From NCBI RefSeq assembly GCF_050624435.1, contig NC_134538.1, positions 114,030,437 to 114,094,436 on the forward strand: a stretch of DNA of 64,000 bases, given 5' to 3'. The position numbers were made by a program, and so were the translations under genes. The stretch is from Tenrec ecaudatus (lineage: Eukaryota; Chordata; Mammalia; Afrosoricida; Tenrecidae). The notes beneath the pieces were generated by a model that ran no database searches, was not told where the DNA came from, and saw nothing but the letters and a program-made list of their open reading frames with translations. Below, piece by piece: positions 44,891-56,744 of the stretch (the stretch's first letter is position 1; every line of letters starts with the position of its first letter).

Positions 44891-45359
44891 TAATTATATC
44901 TATATATACAGAGATGCTTTATAAAGTTCATGGAAAAATTTTAATTTATTTTTGTACCATCTCTATGTGTGTTCCCTGATACAAAGTATATGTTTACATG
45001 CATGTGTGTGTGTGTACTGTATTGATGTTATAAAATAGGTATAGCATTTACACAATAAGCAATAAAGGAACTGTAAAGAAGAGACAATGATAACATAACT
45101 TGTACTGTTTACTCACATTTAGCTGTAGTATCTATTCCCCCAAATTTTCCAAAAATCTATATTCATTTAAATTTATGTACATACAAAAGAGTAGACATGT
45201 AAAAAGAAGGAAAAAGAAGATTACCTGTTATATTTCACTTGAGCCTTTCATTTTTTAGCTTGTCCACTGCGGGTGTTGGTTAGAAACTGACATTACTGAC
45301 AAGCACGGGCACTGAGTGCTTTGTCCTGGGTTGGAGCTGAGTGTGAATATGAAGCAGCA
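44891..45359. other. No gene; unassigned
   Basis: About 470 bases of AT-rich sequence, including a short TG run at 45003-45013. Confidence 0.5.
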
Positions 45360-45570
45360 GGCCTCGGCAGAACCATGGCGGAGCCACTGTGTGTACAGTG
45401 GACTCATGGACACTTTAACATTTCCATCACCGCAAGAAATATTTACTTAATGTCTTGTCTATATCAACATCACAGGAAAGAACGGGTTTTCTGCTCTTTA
45501 AAGGTGTATAACTTGGAAACCCACAGAGTTGCAATGAGTCAGGATTGACTTGATGGCAGGGAGTCCATAT
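45360..45570 (+). mobile_element. AfroSINE copy, poor 5' part
   Basis: Convincing 3' half: TAACTTGGAAACCCACAGAG, GCAATGAGTCAGGATTGACT and TGATGGCAGGGAGT. The 5' half is diverged or interrupted by AT-rich sequence near 45430-45470. Confidence 0.65.
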
Positions 45571-47269
45571 CAATCTATGAAACCTTAGAATATGCCTATA
45601 TACATATTAATATGGCAAATCCCTGACTTCACAGCATTTGTGTCTACAGAGAACTGATGCTTCATAATCAACGAGTAGTAATAGGGCTTAGTAGTACTCG
45701 GCTAATAGGGCTGTTTGTAAATGCAAGAGGAATAGGATCACTGCTCAGGCTTAAGAATGCAGTTTGAGTCAGATATTGAAAAGCGAACTGGAGGTTTCTA
45801 GGTAGACAGGAATTGAATGAACTTTTATTTTAAATGGGAGCGGTGTCATTGCCTATGACAAGCAACAGAGGAGTAAAAAGATTTCACAAATTTAGAAAGT
45901 GAATGGTTGCTTTTCCATCAGATTTCAGGCAAGAAAGCAGGAAGACAAGGAAGGACAGTGTAGCTGAGGCTGTGATTAGGCAATCAACAATGTCTCCTTT
46001 ATTTGGCATTGTTAATTTCCATTTTTATACTAAAATTTGATTCTTTATAGAAAGACATGTTCTTTTTTAAGATGACATCTTATTACATTAGAGCCGGATT
46101 TTTATTGATCTGAATTGGAAGAAACGGACCAATCAAAGAAAAGAATATGTATATATATTCTAAGCATGTGTATGAACTGCCATCCACCGAAGCATTCATG
46201 GTTCCTTCACTTCTTATTTCTAAATGTATCTTCAGGGAGAAAATGTTAAAATATTTTCAAATCAACTTATATTAAAAAATAATAAAAGGACAATTATTTA
46301 AACAATGTAGGGTAAAGGCCAATGAACATTTTTGAAGTCATCTTTCTGGAAAAAAAGAGGTATGGGTACTACCAACTTTATAATTATTTCCTGAATGGCA
46401 TATTATTTGTGGGATGAACTCAGATTTTCTCAAATATCCTGGCACACAAATGCTGCACTTTGGGTTTCTGTCTGAATGGAGTGCTGTGTGGTCCCACATA
46501 TAACTGAGATCAGGGGCAACTAATCCTCCTGTCTCTGAGAGAACAGAATTCCCATTGTTGCGGTTCTTCACTGGAAACAGCTGGGCCACCTTTCCTGGGT
46601 TAGCTAGCAGGATGGGCAGCTGCATTCCCCAAATCACACAAATCATCAGTCAGGCTTATTTTGATTGCTAACTTCTGCTACATCAAGATTCTTTTTAAAA
46701 ACATTTTTTGTCTTGTATGTTCCAGGCCATTCCTGTGCATGCACTGCTTCACAGAAAAAATAATTGAGCTGTCCTCTATTTCCACTGCAAAGATTCATAC
46801 CATCTCAACTCTGGAAAAAATTACTCTGACATTTGTGCTACACATTGGAATGGGGACAAAGCCTTTACTTCTTCTTCTCTTTTCAGCTGTATTCATAGTT
46901 CTGTCTGACAGGTTCAGCCTTTTCATGATGTATTACAACATGCTCCTTGGAAGGACATAATATGAGTCTGGAGCACAGGGAAACATGCCCTGTATATTTT
47001 CTTTGCTCTGAAGGAAGAACGTCATTGACTAATTTCCTCATGTGAAGCTTATAAATTCCCTTCTTCTATCTGAGAGAATGATCAGAGTAGGAAGTGATCC
47101 AAAATTGCTAAGGCAGTTCATGTACAGCATGCTGCTCTCGATCAATGCACTTTAGTTTAGTGGGAGAAATACAGCATATCTATTCACATTAAAAAAATGC
47201 CAGACTCATCAGTCAAACGTCTGTAATCTATTGTAGGAAAAATAATCCAAATAGGGAGAAATCAATGAA
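45571..47269. other. No confirmed gene; unassigned DNA
   Basis: About 1.7 kb. It holds the longest plus frame of this part (46661-46960, 99 codons, hydrophobic centre) and a 102-codon minus frame (46338-46646). Neither resembles a known protein, and I see no matching splice or promoter arrangement. Confidence 0.45.
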
Positions 47270-47563
47270 ACCTTACCTAGAACAGAAAAGCAATTTTGAA
47301 TGACAGAGGGTTTCTCATCACAAACTTTGGAAAATAGACCCGAGTGCCACAGACATTTTCAAGTTCTGAAAATCAATTGCTGTTTGCACATAAAAAACCT
47401 TTTATGTTCAGTAAAAATATATTTTTAAATAAGAATGAAGAAAAATCCAAGATATGGTCCCATGAAATAAAGCTAAACTAAGAGAACGTATTGGCAAATG
47501 ACTGAGAACAGCTAACCGAAGTCCTATAAACAGAAATGAATTGATCAAAGAAGAAATCTTATA
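47270..47563 (+). mobile_element. Ancient L1, 5' piece
   Basis: GGGTTTCTCATCACAAACTT, AAAATCAATTGCTG and a following A-rich, frame-broken segment resemble the inter-ORF part of old mammalian L1 elements. It is split from the next piece by an antisense SINE. Confidence 0.5.
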
Positions 47564-47570
47564 AAACAGT
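47564..47570. repeat. SINE target duplication, left
   Basis: AAACAGT recurs at 47751-47757 on the other side of the SINE; the next bases (AAG against CAAG) are also similar. Confidence 0.6.
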
Positions 47571-47750
47571 AAGGAAAACCAAGCTCACTGCCATCAAGTC
47601 AATGCTAATAATGACACTACAGGGCACTGTCAAACTGCCCCTGTGTGTCCCCAAGATGAACTTGTGGGAGTCCCAGCTTTCTCAGGCAGAGTGGTTGTGG
47701 TTGTGAACGGCAGCCAACAGGGTGGCCGCTACACAACTAGGGCTCCTGGG
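47571..47750 (-). mobile_element. AfroSINE copy (antisense, inside L1)
   Basis: Complement of a full-length copy: ACTGCCATCAAGTCAATGCT at the 3' end, CAAACTGCCCCTGTGTG, then GGTGGCCGCTACACAACTAG and GGCTCCTGGG at the head. It interrupts the ancient L1. Confidence 0.82.
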
Positions 47751-48120
47751 AAACAGTCAAGACGAAGAAAAGCAAAGACCAATGACTCTCCTGTTCACAG
47801 ATGCAAAAATCCTTAACAAAATATTAGCCAAATGAATCCAGCAACATATTATAGAGTTATATAACAAGGTAGGATTTATTTTAGGGAGGCAAGTTTAGTT
47901 CAAATAATAAAAAAAATCGACATTATTTCATTAACAGGGACTTATGTCATTACACACACTGAAAGCAACAACAAATCCTGCAATTAATTGATCATTGCTG
48001 CTTTTCTAAAAATGGGAAACAACTGACACACCCCTTTTTAGCTGAATAGATAAATCATGATATCATAGGATATTACCTAGCGACAAAAATAAATAAGTGA
48101 TGCATGCAACATCTGTGGTG
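47751..48120 (+). mobile_element. Ancient L1: ORF2 RT fragment and 3' end
   Basis: The phrases AGATGCAAAAATCCTTAACA and AAATATTAGCCAAATGAATC encode the well-conserved DAKILNKILA stretch of the L1 ORF2 reverse transcriptase, broken by stops. GGAAACAACTGACACACC and AGCTGAATAGATAAATCATG follow as in old L1 3' UTRs. Confidence 0.72.
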
Positions 48121-48739
48121 GATAATCAGAGAATTATATTGATCCTACATTGGGCTAAAGACTGAACTATCTTACCGTGAGAAGCAGATACTGTTATCCC
48201 ATGGCTGTGTTACCGGTGCCTTGCGCTTTGCCTCAGATCTCTTGCTTCAGGGGAACTCGATGACTGGTGGCTTGGAACTAATGTAGCTCAACAACCTGCT
48301 TGCTTTCTTATGACAGTTATTATTCTGGTAGGCACGGTTCTGTCTTTGAATGAATGTTATTGAATATTTTACCCTATCACTAACCCGTATTGTTTGTTAA
48401 AATAGTGTCCAGTCACTTAAGAGTTGAATCTGTATAAGGTAACTGCATATGGTGGTCTGAGCCAGCCTATACTTAAATAATTTCCATTGTTCAACAATGT
48501 CTTAAAATCTGTACCATTGGCTAAATTAATGACACAATCAGTAGTATGAGTTTATTACCCAGTGGGATGATTTCTAATATTTTATATCATAAAATGATAT
48601 TAGGTCTCAAAAGTGAACTAGAAACACAAAGAAATCATAGATATATGGATGGATTATGACCTCCCATTTAATTTTAACTCTAAAAAAAAGAAGAATTAGT
48701 TCATATGACACGGCCCTACTTGTTCCTTGGCTTCAAGAA
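48121..48739. other. No gene; unassigned
   Basis: About 620 bases; nothing recognised. Confidence 0.5.
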
Positions 48740-49010
48740 GAGATGACTGAAAATATGGGTGGTGAAGAAACAAGATGGTCCCTGGCTATCAGAAAGAACA
48801 GTGTCTGAGGCCTTAAAGGCTCGTCTTCAGGAGCCACCATCTAAGTAAAGCACAACTAAGTCCATGTGAGAGGAGAGCACCAGCCTGTGAGATAGAAGGC
48901 TTGTAAATAATAATGTCAAAATCCAAAAAGATGGAATTGTATCAGAGCTTGACTTGTGAACACCTGGTTTTCAGAAGGCTGTGGATGACAGGAGAGCCCA
49001 GAATCCATTT
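48740..49010 (+). mobile_element. L1-type repeat, copy 7 (very old)
   Basis: The order of phrases matches the tandem-unit block of copies 3 and 4: GGTGGTGAAGAAACAAG, GTCCCTGGCTATCAGAAAG, GGCCTTAAAGGCTCGTC, CCACCATCTAAGTAAAGC, GTCCATGTGAGAGGAGAGC and ACCAGCCTGTGAGATAGAAG. Divergence is high, so it may be an ancestral member. Confidence 0.55.
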
Positions 49011-49759
49011 GCAAGGTCTCCACTCAGATTAAGCTCCAGTGACTCTCCTCCAGCCATATTCGAGGATATGAATAGTCTTGCAGTCAGACGCAGAGCATGG
49101 TATAGTTTATTATGGCCGATGCAGTTAGACCCTATGTAAGGCCCTATCATTTGATCTTCCTTTTGACATATTTCAAATTGTCTGTCTTTAGGATTTTCTG
49201 CTTTCTTTTTCTTCGAAGTTTTTCTAGGTTTTGTGTAGTCATTGGAGTTGTTTGTGTTTATTTGTCTGCTATGTTCATGTTATGATTTTCTGTATCTGAA
49301 ATCCAGGATAGGTAAAGAGAGAGAAGCAGTGATTATAGAGTCAGTGGATTACCTCGGTCATGGTGCCACCATTTGTCTCTCAGTGTGTTGGACCATGGTG
49401 GCTTGTGCATTGCTGCGATGCTGGAATTCATGTCACTGCTATTTCAAAGGCCAGCAGGGTCACCCACTGTAGTTTCAGTGGAGCTTCCAGACTAAGAGAA
49501 AACACCAAAGACTAGCTGTTCACTTCAATATAAATAGCTTTGGAAGACTTTATGTATACCTTTGAAACCCTGCCAGATACTGAAGGCCCACTGCATGGAA
49601 GCACACATTCTTGGAGCCAGTGCCTGAGGATAGGCTCCTGATTTTTCAGAGTGAAATAAACCATGGTGACACGAGTCAGGTAAAGTCTGTGGGTGTAGAG
49701 TCTTGGGATCTTCACTTACTGATGAGGCATGACTCCAGGTAAGAAGAAACAACTACAAA
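49011..49759. other. No gene; unassigned, may include RTE 5' region
   Basis: About 750 bases. The last 250 (49500-49759) may be the 5' untranslated part of the RTE copy that follows, but I cannot confirm that. Confidence 0.4.
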
Positions 49760-52125
49760 AACCTGATAATGAGCAAAATTTGAAATGTATGAAATAGGCA
49801 TCTAGGAAAATTGGAAGTCTTAAAAAATTAAATAGAACGCATAAAATTGCCATCTTAGGCATTAGTGAGTTGAAATGGAATGGTGTTGGTCATTTTGATT
49901 CAGAAGATCATATGGTTTTTACTATTATGGGAATGACACAATCAAAAGGAATAGCATTCATTCCTTGTCAAAAGGTAAAATCGATTGTAAAATCAATCTT
50001 TGAGTGAATTACTGTCAGTGATAGGATTTTATCCATCTGCCTTCAAGGAAATATAATCAATAGAACTATTATTCAAATTTATAAACCAATCACAAAAGTT
50101 AATGATGAAGAAAATGTAGAATTCTAATGACTTCAGTCTGAAATTGATTGGCAAATGGAATGCAAACATTGGAAACAAAAAGAAAGGAAAGTAGTTGGAA
50201 AATCTGGGCTTGTTAATAGAAATGAAGCTAGAAATCATATGATAGAATTTTGCAGAACCAATTACTTCTTCACAGCACATATCTTTTTTGTTGTTGACAA
50301 CACAGAAGGTGACTATACACATAGACCTCCCCAAACAGAATACACAGAAATAAAATTGACTACATCACAAGAAAAGATGGAGAAGCTCAGTGTCAGTCGC
50401 TAAAGCCAGGAGAGGGGCTGGCAGAGGCAATCAATTGCACGTATGTAAGTTCAGGATAAAGCAGAAGAAAATTAAAACAAGTCCACAAGAGCTAAAACAT
50501 GGCATTGAGTGTGCCACCCCTGAATTTCAAGAATAACTCAAGAACAAGTTTGATGCATTACACTCATGTGAGAAGACCCGGGGAGCTGTGGGAGGGCAAC
50601 AAGACCATACTTCAGGAAGAAAGCCAAAGATCATTTAAAAGAGAGGAAAGAAAGAAAAGATCAAAGTGGAAGTCAAGGAGATGCTGAAACTTGCTCCTAT
50701 TGAAGAAGCTACAGCAAATTGAAGAAAGGATAAAGTCAGACCTGAGCAGAAAGTTTCACATGGCTGCCCCAGAAGGCAAAGTGAAATACTAGAACGAACT
50801 GTGCAAAGGCCTAGAAGTAGAAAAACAAAAGGGAGCAATGCACTCAGCCTCTCTGAAACTAAAAGAACTCAAGAAAAGTCCAACCCTCCAATTGCAATCC
50901 TGAAAGAGTCTATGAGCAAAATACTGAATGAAGCATTCCCAAAGATAGAAAGACTGCGTACAGTCACTGTACCAAAGGAAGTAGTTGACATTCCACCAAT
51001 TTCAGGAGGTAACATATAAACAAGAACCAATAGTGCTGAGGGCAGAAGTTCAAGGTGCACTGACAGCATTAACCAAAACCAAGGCTCCAGGAATTGACGG
51101 AATACCAACTGAAATGTTTGAATAAGCCAATGAAGCAAAGGAAGCACTCATTCAGCTATGCCAGGAAATTTGGAAGACAGCTGCCGATACTTAGCTAATG
51201 ACAGGAAGAGATCTTTATTTGTGTCCATTCCAAAAAAAGATGACTGAATAGAATGCCCAAATTATAGAACAATATAATTGCTGTCACATGCACATACAAT
51301 TTTGCTGAAGATCATCCATCAATGGTTGAAGCAGTGGTTGAAGCAGCACATTGACCAGGAGCTGCCTGAGGTTCAGGCGGAATTCAGGAGAGGACATTGA
51401 AAGGGTGTGTACTTGTTAGATGGCTCTCGGCTCAAAACAAAGAACACCAGAAAGGTGGTTGGTTGTGTTATTGATTCTACAGGACTTCAAATGTGTGTGC
51501 CATAATAAGCCATGGAGAGCCATGTGAAGAATGGGAATTCCAGAACCTTTCAGTGTCCTCTTGTGGGACTTGGACATGGACCGAGAGGCAGTTGTGCAAA
51601 CCAAACAGAACTAGGGACTACTCCATGGCTTAAAATCAGGAAGGGTATGCACCAGGCTGTAGCCTCTCACCATACTCACTCAACCCGCATGCTGAGAAAT
51701 TAATTAGAGAAGTTGTATTATATGAAGATGAATGTAGCATCGGGATTGCAGGAAAGCTCACTAACAACCTGTGATACACAGATGGCACAACCTTGCTCAG
51801 TGACAGTGAGGACTCAAGTGTTTGTTTGCTCATGAAGAGCAAGGGTTGCAGCCTTCAGTCAATGTAAAGAAGACAAAATCCTCACAACCGGGCCAACAGG
51901 TTGTGCAATTGAGAAAATATTGAAATTGTTAAGTATGTTTAGCATGGATCCACAAACAGTACTCATGGAAGCAGTTAAGAGATCACAAAATGAGTTGCAT
52001 GAGGTAAATTCAGCTGTAGACGGCCTCTTGAAAAGCACGCATGTTCCTTTGAGGACTAAGCCATGTTATTTTTCATTGCCTCATATGCGTTTTCTTTTAC
52101 CTTCATCACAGTATAAAACATGATA
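49760..52125 (+). mobile_element. RTE/BovB-type LINE copy F, most complete
   Basis: A 2.4-kb sense copy spanning both enzyme regions. Endonuclease side: ATTGCCATCTTAGGCATTAG, then GAGTTGAAATGGAATGG, encode an ILGISELKWNG-like motif of APE endonucleases; further pieces reach to about 50360. The spacer carries a basic segment (50499-50900). Reverse transcriptase: KAPGIDGIPTEMF at 51082-51120, and the palm box at 51775-51786, which reads YTDG instead of YADD and is preceded by a stop. The C-terminal part ends near 52125. Many stops and frameshifts; dead. Confidence 0.82.
50869..51147 (-). other. Shadow frame across the RTE RT region
   Basis: A 92-codon minus frame opposite the RTE coding strand. 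It exists because the LINE's codon pattern happens to leave it open; it is listed only so that it is not mistaken for a gene. Confidence 0.7.
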
Positions 52126-52426
52126 GAGGTTTCTTTCTTTGGATCTATTTGTCTCCTTCAAAACAGTATAAGATATTTTATTTTGTTTAGGAGATAAGAT
52201 ATTTTGTGTGTGCTTTTAATACATAATTTTCAACACTGTGTAAAAATCTTAAAGCAAGATACCACTTACCTCTCATTTTCCAGTATCAATCAATATTTAT
52301 AAATAGGAATTTCTTTCATATAATCATCAAGTTGAATTTTTTCAGCATTAAGTTAACCACTGGGAAAGTGTATCTAGAAATTTTATATATAAACAGGTTC
52401 CTACTGTGTTTGCATTATACTCACAA
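52126..52426. other. No gene; unassigned
   Basis: About 300 bases of AT-rich sequence. Confidence 0.5.
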
Positions 52427-52760
52427 TGCCTTTTGGCTTCTGAGTCTGGAGACGGGACTCAGCATGAAGTCTGGGGTGCATGGGACTATCCACCTGGAAA
52501 GAGGAGGTGTGCTACAGAGAGCCGGTCAAAAGATGTGAGGTCCGTGATTAGCCAAATAAAAGGTCCAACTGTGCTTTCTGGCAGATATTTTAGACTAGCT
52601 AAAGACACTTCAGACATTTTAAAAGTATGCCCTTCAATAAACTCATGCTCTGTTCAAACTTTTTCTCTATTTTTTGTCTTTTGTCTGAAATCTTTTTTGT
52701 GAGTGAGACAGGAACCGAGGATTGGAGAGGCTCCAAAGTGTGAGCCACCTTCTAGAAACC
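52427..52760 (+). mobile_element. Probable endogenous-retrovirus LTR fragment
   Basis: AATAAA at 52636-52641 is followed by CTCATGCTCTGTTC, a T-rich GTCTTTTGTCTG stretch, and a GAACCGAGGATTGGAGAGGC end. This is the R-U5 layout typical of ERV LTRs. Upstream there is AGTCTGGGGTGCATGG and AAAGAGGAGGTGTGC. The family is not identified, and no gag, pol or env remnants flank it. Confidence 0.45.
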
Positions 52761-53266
52761 CCTGTGGGATATACAGCTAAATGAACATTAACACTGTTAA
52801 CTATTTTTTTTCTATACCTAGGTGAATAAAGGCTACCAATTAAAATTATTTTATGTTACTTTATGTTGTAGGAATAGAAACGATCAATTTATTGGACACA
52901 TAGCTGATTACTTATACATTTGTTTTCTTTAAATCATGTTTGTGAAATTTCGACCTGGTTAGATGAATTACTTATAATATCCCGATTTAAGTATCTGTAG
53001 TAAAACAACTGAACACTGCCAGTCTTGAAATATATTATATGGCAGGCATGCCAAATTCTAATTTTTCCCCTCTATTACCTCTACTCCGGGAATTCATTAC
53101 AACTGCCCATCCATAGCTGTTCAGAGTCTATTTTAAACTCCAGGTGGTACCAGCTGAAACAATCCTTAGAAAAACTCAGGAAATGGTTCTAATTCATTTT
53201 GTCCCTTTCCATAAAAAACCTATTTTACTGATAGCCAGAAGATGCAAACCCAATTGTACTTTTGTG
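52761..53266. other. No gene; unassigned
   Basis: About 500 bases; nothing recognised. Confidence 0.5.
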
Positions 53267-53468
53267 GAGGGCTGGTGGTGCAATGGTTAAGGAGCTCCGA
53301 AACTAACATAAGGTTGGCAATGTGGACTTTGTCATCCCTCTGTAGTAGAAAGAGGTGATGGTCTACTTCATGAAAGATTCGTAGCCTTTGAGACTCTTCG
53401 GGCTGGCCTGCTCTGTCCTATGGGGTCACTATGAGTCACAGTCAACTTGGTGGCAGTGGGTTTTTTAT
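53267..53468 (+). mobile_element. AfroSINE copy
   Basis: GGGCTGGTGGTGCAATGGTT head (A-box side), GGAGCTCCGAAACTAAC, GAGACTCTTCGGGCTGGC, CTGTCCTATGGGGTCACTAT and a GAGTCACAGTCAACTTGGTG end with a T tail. Near full length. Confidence 0.88.
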
Positions 53469-53529
53469 ATTACTAAATATTTATGAATCATGTTTTGGTC
53501 TAAGGTTAATATTTGATGTCACCAATATG

Positions 53530-53690
53530 AAAGCCTAGTGGCTAAACAGCTCAGCCGATTGAACTGACCAGTTGCTACTCACTAGAAAGATACAGCCACA
53601 AGCTTGGATAGCTTATCGACAGTTCTCTGCCCTACGGAGCTGTCATGAATTGGAATTGACTTGTTGGCAGCCAATTATTGTTGTGGCAAT
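53530..53690 (+). mobile_element. AfroSINE copy, shortened centre
   Basis: AAGCCTAGTGGCTAAACAGC head, TGACCAGTTGCTACTCACTA, TTCTCTGCCCTACGGAGCTG, and a CATGAATTGGAATTGACTTG end with GTTGGCAGCC. The segment between the B-box side and the 3' core is shortened. Confidence 0.75.
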
Positions 53691-54165
53691 GACAACATTA
53701 TATGTTACTTTGAGGATGAAGTTGTGCCTGGTCCAAGCCATGGCATTTTCAATGACCTCGTGTGCATGTGAGAGTGGACATTGAGTTAAGAAGACCAAAG
53801 GAGAAGCAGTACATTTGAATGGTGGAACTGGGGAGGACTTTTGGAAGGGCGTGGACGGCACAAAGGACCAACTGATTTGTCTTGGAAGAGTTACTGCCAG
53901 AGGCAAGACTGGCAAGACTCTCTTCCGTATTTTGGACACATTGTTAGGAGAGACCAGTCCTTGGAGAATGACGTCATGTTTGCTAAAATGGAGGGACTGT
54001 TAAGGAAAGGGAGCCCTCAAGGAAATGCACAGGTGCCGTGCCTGTAACAATGGGCTCTGGCACAGGAAAATTTGTGAGAATGGTACAGGCCTGGGCAGTG
54101 ATTCCTTTTGGTATGCATCAGGACACTATGAGTTGGAGTCAACTCTGTGCCACATAAAAACAACA
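53691..54165 (+). mobile_element. RTE/BovB-type LINE, 3' end (sense)
   Basis: Begins with TTTGAGGATGAAGTTGTGC and GGTCCAAGCCATGGCATTTT (the RTE palm-to-C-terminal part), then TTTTGGACACATTGTTAGGA, and ends GGACACTATGAGTTGGAGTC...AAAACAAC. The end closely resembles the SINE 3' core. Confidence 0.82.
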
Positions 54166-54735
54166 TTTTCTGTAGAATATTCTAGAGTATTTTCCCTAGT
54201 TTAAAATGCTGTACTTAAATTATATAAATGTATGGATCAATGGAAAAGTACACGTATGAAAATAATTGGCTGATTGAATTCCGCTCTTTATAATCCTACT
54301 TCATGCAATCAGAACACCAAATTTTATTTACTCACGTGTTTCAAAGGATATTATTTCTATTCCCATATACTATATGTTCAAATGATTCAATATAACTTTT
54401 GATTTAGGTTTAAATCCCAGTGATTAAATTTGGAAAAGATGCATTTTAATAACCTGGACATTGTTTCCTGAAGAAGACAGGTGTCCTCTTTTTTTAAAAA
54501 TAATATGACTGAAGAGGGAGGTAGTCTAACCTCAGGAGTCGCTTGCAGTCAGTCATCTTGCAACCATGACTAAAGATCTGGAGGAAGGTTGGTCCCCACA
54601 CAGAGGAAAGCCACTATCAGTGTCTGGAAATAGCATTTAACCCCTTGATCCAGCTGAAGCCAAGCTCTATTGCTGTTCATGTGTAACCAAAGACTCCTAC
54701 TTCAGAGTTTATGCACACAGAACTTGGATTTAGAT
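54166..54735. other. No gene; unassigned
   Basis: About 570 bases; nothing recognised. Confidence 0.5.
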
Positions 54736-54850
54736 CATTGATTACTAATCTTAGCATTTATTAGAATCATCCAGGGCTTATTTTTTGTTTGTTTTTAAGA
54801 ATAACGAAAGTGAAAGTCACACCTAGACTAATTAAATTTGAATTTCTAGA
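54736..54850 (+). mobile_element. MER5-type hAT MITE, old
   Basis: CATTGATTACTAATCTTAGC stands where MER5 has CAGTGGTTCTCAAACTTAGC. TTATTAGAATCATCCAGGGC and a later GAATTTCTAGAGG are in the expected order. One end only is clear. Confidence 0.55.
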
Positions 54851-56531
54851 GGTATGCTTTGGGCCAACATGCCATGAGATGAAGAGAAGATTGGAGTCTG
54901 TAGGCTTCTTGGGGTATGCTGAAAATCAGCTCAGAAGAAGCACTAAATAACACGGTGGAATCCAACTTGCATTTTTGGCAGAAACTTCTGATGCCAAGCA
55001 CCTCGTTCTCTTGAACTCTTACACATATAGTTTCTGGCTTAATTACAAAATCTTGACAGTGCATTGGAACTATATAAGAGGATATTATTCCTGATAAATA
55101 ATATAAAAATCCGTTTTTATCATACCTGTCAAAATCTCATAAATGAATTGGGTAGTTGGTGAGATAATAAGGTGGATCACCATATATCAAATAATATATT
55201 TCCATTTTCATATGTTCTTCAATTTGAAAAAATAGAGACTTTGTGTGGCAGGAATTGATCATACAGTAAAGTTATGGTGTTATAACAGCAGAAATTTATT
55301 TCAAATTTCATACTTACTTTATCAAAATACAAGTGACATGGTATTGAAGCACAAATTTAAAAGTGGCTTTATGTCATAGTTTGTATTTCTAATGGTATAT
55401 TTAAAGGGATAATTTAAATACAGCTTTATAAATGGCAAGCATAACTTTTAGAATAGTATATAACAAATTACAAACACAGTGTAAAATGCATTCATGTTTC
55501 CTTGAATGCCTCATTTATCACATGTTAAAACCTTTCAGTTGCTAATAACTGTTCTACTGGACATTTGAGGGGGAGAGTCTAGAACAATGTTTTTTTTTTC
55601 CATAAAGAAGGAAAGTGATTTAATGGCATGCATCTAACTGAGTATGGTCATTATACAAATTAAAAAGAAACCTTTTAAATATCATGTCAAAATCATCCTT
55701 GGCATCTGGTACAATTCCTAAGCAAGCTGACTGTCACCTGCCCACCATCATTTATCATTGTTCTCGTCTGTGCCGGTTACTAGCAAATACCGCTGAGTGT
55801 CTGGGGAAAGCCATAACTTTCTGTGAAATATTGGACAAAACCATTCACTTGGTTCTTGATGCAGAAATGTGTGAGAGTTTCTTTTGGGGAATTTTAGTTC
55901 ACGAAGACCATCCACCTCCCTTCTTTTCACTGGGGAATATATGTGATGTGGAATGATCCAGAACCATTAGGTCATGCGCTCCGCTTTTTGCTCTGCAAGT
56001 GAAAATATCAGTAGGAAGTATCCGCTGATAATGTGAATTCTTAATTTTTTCCCAGGATATATATGCATGATAATTATATATATTAGACTTGTCTTCCTCC
56101 TGTTGCCAGCTGAAAAGCTTTTAGCCATCTACCCCACTCAGATGGAGACTAAGCAGAGGGAGAGACAAATTTAATAGCATAAAATGTAACTAATGAACTT
56201 TTCTCTTTATAAGCTGAGATGTCACCTACAACTTTTTCCTAGTTAAAGAGGTTTTTGTCCTGAGGATATGATAACACTTCCACATAATTTATAGAGCATT
56301 GGTTATAAACTGGATAAGTTGTTTCCATAATCTTCCATAAAACAATATATGTGCTATTGTAAGCAATATTTCAATTTGTGATTATATGGGCAACATCTAT
56401 ATTTAACTGCATTTCAGGGTTGAAGAGATAAATTCCTCTGAGTACTTTCATGTACATATCCTATATCAAACTCAATGTTGTTGCAGAAGAATGAAAATAT
56501 AAATATATATTTTAAGTGTCTCTGTTGTGAT
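54851..56531. other. No gene; unassigned DNA
   Basis: About 1.7 kb, AT-rich, no recognised repeat. A 90-codon plus frame (55684-55956) overlaps a minus frame and has no known homologue. Confidence 0.5.
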
Positions 56532-56720
56532 GGCGGCTGCTGGTGGCATAGTGAACTACACACTGAGGTGTTCATGACAGGTTCTGAAATTAGAACACGC
56601 TGGCTGAGGTGCTCTACTCTTGAAAAGATGTAAAGGTTTGGGAAACCCAACAGGGCAGTTGTACCCTGTTCTATAGGGCATCTGTGGGTATAAATTGACT
56701 TGAGGGCAGTGAATTTGGAA
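56532..56720 (+). mobile_element. AfroSINE copy
   Basis: GGCTGCTGGTGGCATAGTGA head, TGTAAAGGTTTGGGAAACCC, AACAGGGCAGTTGTACCC, TGTTCTATAGGGCATCTGTG and a TTGACTTGAGGGCAGTG end. Confidence 0.83.
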
Positions 56721-56744
56721 GTTGGTTAGTGAAGCACACCATAA

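Noticed and set aside
44913..44965. Possible mariner MITE end (TTCATGGAAAAATTTT phrase)
   Set aside because: Only one short phrase fits, with no second end; the stretch is probably coincidental in AT-rich DNA.
46661..46960. 99-codon hydrophobic plus frame resembling a small membrane protein
   Set aside because: No signal peptide logic, no homologue recognised, and the hydrophobicity follows from T-rich DNA.
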